Origin: Pelobates cultripes
Taxonomy: Eukaryota > Chordata > Amphibia > Anura > Pelobatidae
Direction: 5' to 3'
Assembly (NCBI GenBank): GCA_933207985.1
Contig: OW240913.1
Coordinates: forward strand, 276,908,488-276,972,487
DNA length: 64,000 bases
In this document: positions 55,732 through 64,000 of the stretch, one piece after another
Numbering within the stretch: the stretch's first letter is position 1
Layout: each line of letters starts with the position of its first letter
Program-made: the position numbers and the translations under genes
Notes under the pieces: generated by a model
Seen by the model: only the letters and a program-made list of their open reading frames with translations
The model's database searches: none
What the model was told of the DNA's origin: nothing

Positions 55732-55794
55732 AGATCACTTACAGTAATATATCTCATTCAAAAAATGAATGAGATATATTACTGTAAGTGATCT
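55732..55794. repeat. Perfect 29-bp hairpin with 5-nt loop
   Basis: The left arm 55732-55760 begins AGATCACTTACAGTAATATA; the right arm 55766-55794 is its exact complement; the loop is AAAAA. It lies in the grik2 intron. Confidence 0.9.
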
Positions 55795-56397
55795 CATTTT
55801 CTTTTTAACAATTATTGCAGGTGATCAATGTATACATTCTAGTTTTCGTCAAATACTCTCTTAAACAAGGTTTTTAAATTTAAGAGCATAAGAAAGGTAA
55901 TTAATATATGCAAAGCCGTGTAAATTTTAATTTTACATCAGCACTAATTTAGCATGTCAAAATTTGCCCATTGATGCATGCATAATAGTTTCATTTTCCA
56001 GTGAATGTGCTTTCATTTGAAGCACCCATAATACAGTAGGTGTTGTTTTTTGGCTAGGAAATAATATATTGCAAATTAATTGTGGTGCTAATTCAGGTTT
56101 GTCAGTTTCCATCTGTGGGAGTCTTTCTGTTTAATAAAGTTACATATAAAAATATGAAATGCTCACCATAAAAGCATCAGAACCCATATCATATCATAAA
56201 AACAATAAAATATTTTAATATCATGCCTTAGAACTTTTCATCCAGTAGAAAATGGCTGTACACAGGTAGAAACATGTCTTTTACTACACCTTAAGAAAAC
56301 GTGCATCTACCTGTTGGACATGTTCATGTGTAGAGATATACTGACACTTTTTAACACTGTAAAGACACTAGGGAGGTGACATTAAGTAGGTGTATAG

Positions 56398-56435
<38 letters not shown>

Positions 56436-58484
56436 TACTAGTGATATAATACTATAGATAATTATATGATAATATAAGTGATGAATGCTACTAATTTTAT
56501 GTTAATAGTATCTGATCATAACATTTAACTATAATTTTCCATTTGGAGAGATTCATTATCTAAGGGAGCTTAGTATCATGTTGGAGCATTGTGTAAACCC
56601 ATATTCAGGGTTTACCTGTTTACTTCTGCTACTATATCCACATAATTGTCATGAAGGAAATTATTGAGCAACCTTGTTTCTTCCCATTGTTTGAATCTCA
56701 GCCACTCAGTTTTTTTAATTAATTAGTCTCGCTTTATGTGTGCCTCTGTATTAGTGTGTCTGTTTCTGTTTGTGTCTCTTTCTCAGTCTGTTCATCTGTC
56801 TGTGGCAGTTTATGTTTATGGTGGAATCCATATGGTATTTGGTTTTTTTTTGTTCTCATTCTCTTTTACATTTGCACTAATACCTAAGCCGCCGGTGGGG
56901 TTACACGTAATACAAATTTGGTGCTTATATTTTGTTTTTGTCAAATGTTTGCTGTAAATAGAAAACATTTAGACCTTTAGTTCTTTCTATAGTCATTGAC
57001 ACTCTGTAACAGCAATATCAAGGCAGGCAGATAGATTTGCAAAACCAATGACAGGCACATACAGACTAAGAAACACTCACACAGGTGGAGAGCAAAAGAT
57101 TTACAGACTGGCAAAGGCATATAGGTGGACAAACTTTAAAACATAGACTTAGACCAACTGACTTACATAAATGAGACAAACATGGTTACAAAATTAACAT
57201 AAATTCAGAAACTGACCAAGGAAAACTCACACTAATCAGAGAGATTAACTCATACAGACACAAATAAATGTGTAGACACACTAAAGCACAAACTGTTACA
57301 GAGAGTTACACAAAGTCAAACAGACTGACTGATGTTTTAAGATGGAAATACCCACATAGAATGAGAAAGTATCATACACACTTCGATAAACACATAGATT
57401 GCATCTCATTTATTCTGTAACCTTGTAACCACATTGCATTATTTTCTCTACTGAAATCACTGATTGACTCCTTTATACCTCAATAATTAAAGATTAATAA
57501 TACATGGGGCGATTTGGTCCACACTATTTTTTGCACCTAATAATAACGGTGCCAGAGGATGCCTTGTCACCTGGCTCTGATAATGATAATAATAATAATG
57601 TCAGAGGCTGTGCAGTGCAATAATAGAACCGTGGACGCCCATGCCTCTGACTCTATTATATTAAAGAATGAAGGGATTAAATCCCACAGTGGCTAGGGGG
57701 GTCCACAACAAGCTCTTAATTGTCCTAGCTACCTGGCTGTAAAAAACCCAAAAATAAAACCTGAAAAATATTTAATACCTGTTTGAATCCTGAATGAGGA
57801 AGAAATAGAGAAAAATACCTCCCTAATATGCATCCCATATTATTTAGATTTGTTTACTTATTTATTTGGTGTGGTTCAGGAGAGTAATTTGTGTCTCTGG
57901 GGATGGGGATGATGATTATCCTTTTTATACATGCTAGGGCCTCATAGATCCAAGTAAATATTAATTTACATTTTTTTTTATTCACTTTCAAAGCTAAAGA
58001 AGATAGTAGCTGCCTAATGCTGTAGCACTGGAATGGAATGGTTAATTTACACGTGTGTCTATTTTTCACATGTTGCTGTCATTACAGCTGCAAACAGCAA
58101 ATATTAAATTGAAGAATTTTTTTTTTTGACTTATGCCAGTTTCATTTTCCTGGTGTAGTGCAGAATCTCCACTTGCACCAAGAAATTGGATTCATTAAGT
58201 GTAGTAATGCAAACTTAGTTTCTGTTTTAGATGAGAGAAGTGGGCTGCCATTTCAACAGATATACAGAAGGACACACTGTAGACCAGGAAGAGATATATA
58301 TTCCTCCACAGACTGACAAAACAATTCTGTGCTTAAGAACAAGTTATATGGATGTTTATAGAAAAAATGTAAACATTACCTCATGCATATATTGTATTTG
58401 GGGAGAAAGTGATAATAGTAGCACAACTGTTATTTTGGAGAGGAGATGGCTTGCTTCAAAGAGCAAGTTTCCTGTGGATTTAGA
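55795..58484. other. AT-rich intronic sequence, no gene
   Basis: Apart from the (TA)n tract, only short unrecognised frames (up to 85 codons) and CA/GT-leaning simple sequence (57080-57330) are present. Confidence 0.5.
56400..56431. repeat. (TA)n microsatellite
   Basis: About 16 TA units. Confidence 0.95.
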
Positions 58485-58499
58485 TTGTGAGATAGTTTG

Positions 58500-60421
58500 T
58501 TTTGAATATGTTTATTGGTGCATAGACAAAGCAGTCATCCCACGCAGGGGAGACAAATGTTTCATAAGAAGTTTTCGACATAAGCATATGCCACAGAGTG
58601 CGTTTCATATTAAGTTTTCGACATAGGCATATGCCACAGAGTGCGTTTTTTATCGAATAAGAATAGTCAAAGCCTGGTAAGGCAAATAGGTTAAGGTACG
58701 TGATCACAAGTAACATAACTAAAATAAGCTTTCGACATGGGCATATGCCACTGAGTACGTTTTATATCGAAGAAGAACAGTCAAAGCCTAGTAAGGCAAA
58801 AAGGTTAAAGTACGTGATCACAAGTGACATAACTGAAATAAGCTTTCGACATGGGCATGTGTCCCAGAGTGCGTTTTATATCGAATAAGAACAGTCGTAG
58901 CCTTGTGAGGCAAAAAGGTTAAATTACGTGACCACTAGTAACATAACTAAAATAAGTTTGCGACATAGGCATGTGCCACATAGTGCGTTTTATATCGAAT
59001 AAGAACAGTCAAGGCCTAGTGAGGCAAAAAAGGTTAAATTACGTGGCCACTAGTAACATAACTAAAATAAGTTTGCGACATAGGCATGCGCCACAGAGTG
59101 CGTTTTATATCGGATAAGAACAGTCATAGCCTAGTAGGGCAGAAAGGTTAAATTACGTGAACACAAGTAATACAACTAAGATTCAGCAAATATCCTTTTG
59201 CATATCTGTTTTAACATTAGCTAGGAGAGATCATTCTCTGCATCTTATTTTGCGGTCCGCATATGGTAGCAATACAATGTTTAGCTAACATATACAATGC
59301 ACTAATTAGGTAGATAAATAGGCAATACTGAAACATGAAAAACATATGGTAGCAATTAAGAACATATCAACATGCCCTTGCTGCTCGGTCAGTTGCTCAT
59401 CTATTTGTACCGTCCTGCACAGTTTTGGTGTCTATCTGGAGGGAATCTCTCGTGGTGCTGCTTCCACACTGCCCCTGGGGTGCCTGGTCACCTTCCCTCA
59501 CCCCCATGCCAATCACCGCTCACCGGTCTGGTCCTCCACAGTTCCGTGGGCACTCGGGAGCTTAAACTGTCCGTTGGGCCCCACCACAAAAGTCCTCTGG
59601 CCGTCCACTCCCTGCACCTCCCCGGCCCCGCTTGGGTCCCTTGAGGAGTGTGTTCCTGTGTCTCACCCGACGCCGGCCGCATGCTTGGAGCCGGTGACCG
59701 CCCCCCACGACCACCGGTCCGTCGAGGGGGCGGCATAATCCTGCCCCACCGGGCTCACAGCGCCAGGGACTAGGCTTTCCGGGGACCCCTGACCCATATG
59801 CCCGGGCACACACCTCTCCCGTGGTCGAGGTCACGGCCTGGTGGATCTGTCCGGCGCCTGGCCCTGCCAGGGCCCGTGTGAGCCGCCCATGTTGGTCCCT
59901 TCTGGTGCTCCATGGTATGTGTCCCTTTTTTTTTTTTTGAGTGCAGTTGTCAGGCGGCTACGTTTAGGCAGCCTTTGCCTGTATAGGAGTTCAGCATGTT
60001 CCCTAGGTGGCTGTGTCCAGCCCGGGGCGTGCAGCCTCCATGTGGCCGGGATCACCCCCACCGTCCGGGGGGGGGGGCGGAGCGGGCCGCGTCTCTCGCC
60101 CGTGTGGGTCCCCATCGATGTTCCTGGAGCCGGCATGCTTGTTCCTCCCCAAGTGCAGTTAGGTGTCGGTCTGCCGTAAGCTGCTGCCTATGTTCAGGCT
60201 TTAAAATGCCACGTAGGCCGGGTTCGTCCGACTGGGTGCTCCCGGCATATTTTTAGCTGTAGTTTGGTATCGGATGGAAGTCGGGGTAGATCCCCTTGGC
60301 ATCCTGGTGAGCAATCCCGCTTTGGGGCAGATTATAGCTGAATTTTGTGCTGTTTTGCGGAGCTTGGCCCTGGAGCCTCGTTGCTCTGCTGCCATGCAGC
60401 TTGGCAGCCCGGCCCCGCCCC
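58500..60421 (-). mobile_element. Composite non-autonomous retroelement with VNTR
   Basis: Flanked by a 15-bp target duplication TTGTGAGATAGTTTG (58485-58499, 60422-60436). On the minus strand it starts GGGGCGGGGCCGGGCTGCC, runs through a GC-rich region of about 1 kb with an internal A13 tract (59926-59938), then an AT-rich spacer, five tandem units of 114-115 bp (59183-58569), and ends with AATAAA (58511-58516) and a short A-run at the duplication. The GC-rich head, tail hexamer and target duplication point to mobilisation by L1-type machinery; the L1 tail at 35130-35160 has a similar ending. GC-rich frames of 80-130 codons on both strands show no domain. No RT or nuclease is present. Confidence 0.72.
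58569..59183 (-). repeat. 114-115-bp tandem array, five units plus a partial
   Basis: Plus-strand unit starts (AGTTTTCGACATAGGCAT type): partial at 58569, then 58612, 58727, 58841, 58955 and 59070. Each unit has GACATRGGCATRTGCCACAG, GAGTGCGTTTTATATCG, AATAAGAACAGTC and GGTTAAATTACGTG. The partial copy is only 43 bp. Units differ at several positions each. Confidence 0.92.
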
Positions 60422-60436
60422 TTGTGAGATAGTTTG

Positions 60437-61325
60437 CCTAAAGATATATCAAAGTGATATTGACAGAAACATATCTGACTATGGTTTCAGAGTATTAATA
60501 TATATATATATATATATATTTAATCTCGTCAAGTGATGCATTAACTTCAAACAATAGTGTATTAACCCTGCACCCACAGTGTTACACCCACACTACAACT
60601 AACTTGTAATGTGGTGCAATAAAGTGGTATTGTATCTAATGATGCAATTAGAGGCTAATTTTAAAAATTTTTGTCAGTATTGCAGGAGAAAATGGGGAAA
60701 AGGCTTTCCAGGACCCAACTAAGGACTCCAGCCCCTCTTACCTCCCAAGAATCAACGCACCTAATCACACACTATCTCTACAATCCCAGCGTTACAAGTT
60801 TCTTATAACTGTGTGAATTGATATTTGCTACTTGCCAAAATAGATACTCTGTTTCTTGAAGTGTTTAGATCTTTAGGGATTTGACACTCCTTTACATTTT
60901 TGGCATTATCAGTACGTATTTCTAGTATTCTTCAAAAGCAGGATTTACAGCTAATTGTTTTTCTCATTCTTGACTAATCCTAGCACTTTTTATGATATCA
61001 ATCTGTGGTGCCATATGGCAAGATGTGTTTTGTTTGTTTCTTAACATGTTTTTTTTTTGCTATTAGTGATTTATTAAAATTTTGTTGAGGAGATGCATTT
61101 CCCTGTTATAGTGTTTAATATCAGATTTAACTGTCATTTTGTTCAATTTTCTTTTCTATTAAATACTGTGATATTGTTATTATAAGTGGCTTTCATTATT
61201 AAGTAATTAATTTCATTAATAAGTAAGTTTACACTTTTGTCTATACTCATCTATGTATAGTGTTATTTTGCAAGGATTTTATTTCAGATTTATAGTCTTT
61301 TGGCTGAAACTTTTTTTATGTCTGC
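60437..61325. other. AT-rich intronic sequence, no gene
   Basis: Contains (TA)n at about 60498-60520. Nothing else recognised. Confidence 0.5.
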
Positions 61326-61330
61326 AAACT

Positions 61331-62051
61331 GTGAAAGTTCTTCTATTTAACATGTTTATAAATGATCTTGAAAAAAGCATTGAAAGTCATGTTTTAGTGT
61401 TTGCAGATGACACTAAACCCTGTAAAGTAATACAATGTAAGCAAGATATTACTTTGCTGCAGGGGAATTTAGATAGACTGGGGAACTGGGCACTCAAAAG
61501 GCAAATTAAATTTAATGTTGAAAAATGCAATGTTATGCACTTCGGCATAAAGAATGCACAAGCAACGTATACCCTTAATGGAAGCGAATTAGGGATAACA
61601 ACACACGAAAAGGACTTGGGAATTGTTATAGACAACAAACTATGCAACAATGTGCAATGTCAATCAGCAGTGGCTAAGGCCAGTAAGTTATTGGCATGCA
61701 TGAAAAAGGGTATTCATTCTCGGGACGAGAATATCATTTTGCCTCTTTATAAATCACTGGTAAGACCACATATTGAATATGCTGTACAATTTTGGACACC
61801 TGTTCTAAAAAAAGGATATTATGGCACTAGAAAAAGTGCAGAGGCAGGCTAAAAAAATAATAAAAGGAATGGAACATATCGGCTATAAAGAGAGGTTGAT
61901 ACATTTAAACCTCTTTAGTTTAGAAAAACATCGCCTGAGAGGGGATATTATAACATTATACAAACCATTGTGTGGAATCTATTCACAAACCGGTCTTTCC
62001 ATAGGACACAAGGTCATGAGTTTAGGCTTGAAGAAAGAATATTTTGTCTAA
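61331..62051 (+). pseudogene. CR1-type RT fragment
   Basis: Reads VLVFADDTKPC (both catalytic aspartates kept), LKRQIKFNVEKCNVMHFGIK, EKDLGIVIDNKLCNN, SLVRPHIEYAVQFWTPVLKK, then after a frameshift at about 61815 ALEKVQRQAKKIIKGME and LFSLEKHRLRGDIITLY. The N-terminal RT and the endonuclease are missing. Confidence 0.87.
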
Positions 62052-62087
62052 GGCAAAGAAAATGATTTTTTACTATAAGAAGAATAA

Positions 62088-63297
62088 ATATAGGAAGAAA
62101 TATATATCAAAACCACATAAAGAGGAATAATCCCAAAACAAGTGAAGTAGTAGAAAACAACCATAAAATACAACCTGAACGTTGAGGGATGGCAGAATAT
62201 TATCTACAAAATATAAATGCATAACATAACATAGTGTATACTGTATAATACAAATGTATATGAAATAGAAGGTGGACAACCACTCACATTTACCAGAGCC
62301 GTACCAGGCTCTGTATAGCAGACTCAAGGGTGCCAATTCAGGCTGACAAAATTCCAAATAATAAATGAAAATTCCGTAGTAAAAAAGGTATATATTTATT
62401 AAAGGATAAAAATAATAAGCAAACTCCTGGTTATAAGGGAGTGGAACCCAATAACAAATAATATAAAAAAGGTATCCACTTACCTAAGCTGTAATAACCA
62501 AAGGAGTAATATAAAAGAAGAGTAAAAATTACAATCAAATAATAAATAGCAGCAAACGCGTTTTGGCTTGGTAGCCTTCTTCCAGTGCTGTTCCTCAAGT
62601 CCTCGTGGCTTGTTTAAATGCGCCCGGCATTTCAGATCACCTGTGCGCAGTTTTCTTCCGTGTACGTCACTTCCGGTATTTTTGAACGATGTCACTTCCT
62701 GTTTCGTCAGTTGGAACGCATAGTGGAATGCATACAGCGTTCCATCGTTTCCGGTATCGGAAAAAACTTATGTTTTTATACTTACCATATATATCTGACA
62801 CTTATATTTGACACGTTATTACATTTAATTTTTGCCTTTGCCCTATTATTTGCCAGCACCTATATCCCCTCTTATTTATATGTATTCTGTTTTATACAGA
62901 TACATGTCAAATATAAGTGTCAGATATATATGGTAAGTCAAATATTCTTTGAATTATTCTTTGGCTTTATATCTGTTGGATATTTTGTATTTATATATCT
63001 TTCTCTTTTCATTATGAGCTTTTCTTGAAAAACATAAGTTTTTTCCGATACCGGAAACGATGGAACGCTGTATGCGTTCCTTTTTCATATTCTGCCAACC
63101 TTCAGGTTGTATTATATGGTTGTTTTCTACTACTTCACTTGTTTTGGGGATTATTCCTCTTTATGTGGTTTTGATATATATTTCTTCCTATATTTACTCT
63201 TATCTAGTGTCTGGGAAACACTGTTTTATCAACCACTGTATTATATTCATCATACTTCCATTTTGTGAAGCGCCTACTCACTATCCTCTATTTTCTT
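62088..63297. mobile_element. Penelope-like terminal-repeat element, non-coding
   Basis: A 1.2-kb insert bounded by a 14-bp duplication. Outer arms 62088-62203 (TAGGAAGAAATATATATCAA, CAAGTGAAGTAGTAGAAAAC) are inverted at 63087-63193. Inner arms 62725-62777 (AGCGTTCCATCGTTTCCGGT) are inverted at 63028-63075, and 62780-62813 (CTTACCATATATATCTGACA) at 62905-62938. A hammerhead-like fold lies at 62550-62590. No RT or GIY-YIG remains. The frames inside (80-136 codons) are AT-rich repeat translations. Confidence 0.68.
62550..62590 (-). ncRNA. Variant hammerhead-like motif
   Basis: Minus strand: CAGCA, CTGGAAGA, A, GGCT-ACCA-AGCC, AAAAC, GCGTT, TGCTG. Stem I (CAGCA/TGCTG), stem II (GGCT/AGCC) and the ACGCGT mini stem III all pair, as in minimal Penelope-type hammerheads. 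The core departs from CUGANGA (it ends GAAGA) and GAAA reads AAAA, so this copy is probably inactive. Confidence 0.45.
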
Positions 63298-63306
63298 TAT
63301 AAGAAG

Positions 63307-63430
63307 AATAAGGATGTGGAATTCTCTGCCTGAAGAAGTGGTTTTATCAGAATCCATACAGATGTTCAAACAGCAACTAGATGCATACTTGCATAAACAG
63401 AATATTCAAGGATATAATTTTTCAATGTAG
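63307..63430 (+). pseudogene. CR1-type ORF2 C-terminus, after the insertion
   Basis: Reads RMWNSLPEEVVLSESIQMFK and QQLDAYLHKQNI before a stop at about 63428. Reading across the duplicated target site would restore continuity with the frame left of 62087, which confirms that 62088-63297 is a later insertion. Confidence 0.85.
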
Positions 63431-63634
63431 GGTAATAACTTCCTGATCCAAGGATAAATCTGATTGCTAATCTGGGGTCAAGAGGGAAATTTGTTCCTAG
63501 TTTGTTGCAAAATTGGAAGTGTTTCAAACTGGGTTTTTTGCCTTCCTTTGGATCAACAGCAAAAAACAAATGTGAGGAAGGCTGAACTTGATGAACACAA
63601 GTCTCTTTTCAGCTATTTAACTATGTAACTATGT

Positions 63635-64000
63635 TGAGCTGTAGCAGCTGAATAAAGAAAATTGCATAACGTGGCTATATTTCCAGTTCAAGTATTTTGG
63701 CTTAAAATTTTAAATTCTCTTTTCTATTCATAGTTTGTAACCTTTATTATAATTAGTATCTACCTTAATCCCTTTCCACCTAGCTAGTTTCCAAATTATC
63801 TTCTCCTTTGCTCCCAGGTTTTTTTTTCACCCTAAATTCTCTGTAAAGGCTTTTCAACTATACAGGCAGCTTGCTACCTTTTCCCTCACTCCACAACACA
63901 TTTTTGAAGTTATACTTCCTGCCTATATTATTGGACCCAGGTAAGGGGTTAAGTAAGATCTCTTCAAAATTGTACTATAATACTTACTGGTTATGCTACA
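63635..64000. other. AT-rich intronic sequence, no gene
   Basis: Nothing recognised up to the window end. Confidence 0.5.

Larger units (their letters stand above)
61326..63634 (+). mobile_element. CR1-type LINE (second subfamily), truncated and split
   Basis: Starts inside the RT palm (KVLLFNMFINDLEKS), continues through thumb and C-terminal domain, and ends in the repeats TTTAACTATG/TAACTATGT (63615-63634). Its protein and tail differ from the CR1 at 29.6-34.5 kb (NLYxxFAGDT-like differences and an ACTATG rather than TTCTATG tail), so it is a separate subfamily. A Penelope-like element (62088-63297) is inserted with a 14-bp duplication TATAAGAAGAATAA (62074-62087, 63298-63311). Confidence 0.85.

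Noticed and set aside
58569..59183. CRISPR-like array
   Set aside because: Contiguous tandem repeats of 114 bp with no unique spacers; eukaryotic retroelement context.
59346..60256. Several GC-rich frames of 86-130 codons
   Set aside because: Frames occur on both strands at once, as expected of GC-rich DNA without stops; they lie inside a retroelement and show no domain.

Overview
The window looks like anuran (frog) nuclear DNA: AT-rich, almost empty of host genes and packed with vertebrate-type transposable elements. CR1 tails, T2-type TTAA miniature elements, Tc1-like elements, DIRS and Penelope-like elements occur together, which is typical of frogs. I saw no bacterial gene organisation, rRNA, tRNA or CRISPR array.

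The only host gene I can support is grik2 (kainate receptor GluK2), on the minus strand. Its last coding exon is 53629-53793, a 54-residue tail with the palmitoylation, SUMO and PDZ signals of GluK2. A splice acceptor lies just upstream, its 3' UTR runs leftward from 53628, and 53794-64000 is its last intron. Everything left of about 51.9 kb is downstream intergenic DNA.

Layout. 0-13 kb: a T2 MITE end, three degraded Tc1-like transposons, a foldback TTAA element (3245-5401), a decayed L2-type LINE on the minus strand (5856-8563), an 80-bp repeat array split by a T2 MITE, and a Penelope pLTR fragment inserted in one Tc1 copy. 13-19.6 kb: GC-rich minisatellites, palindromic repeats and a 5'-truncated CR1. 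19.7-24.5 kb: a broken Penelope-like element (minus) with RT and GIY-YIG remnants. 24.6-26.6 kb: a rearranged DIRS element with gag on one strand and RNase H plus tyrosine recombinase on the other. 27.8-35.2 kb: a three-layer nest, an L1 tail (15-bp TSD) interrupted by a short Penelope-like element (17-bp TSD), itself interrupted by an apparently full-length CR1 with both ORFs open. 36-38.7 kb: a second TTAA element. 43-45.7 kb: a Penelope-like element folded into a large inverted repeat. 45.7-47 kb: a T2-like MITE containing a hAT element. 47-52 kb: quiet AT-rich sequence. 53.3-64 kb: the grik2 end and intron, carrying T2 MITEs, a perfect hairpin, a composite retroelement (58500-60421) and a CR1-like copy split by another Penelope-like insertion.

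The items most worth follow-up are the intact CR1 (29579-34522) with tandem 342-bp promoter units, each holding abutting splice-acceptor and donor motifs; the composite retroelement with a GC-rich head, a 114-bp tandem array and an AATAAA tail flanked by a 15-bp TSD; and the hammerhead-ribozyme-like folds in the Penelope-like elements. All calls come from reading the sequence and from recall of families; no searches were run.
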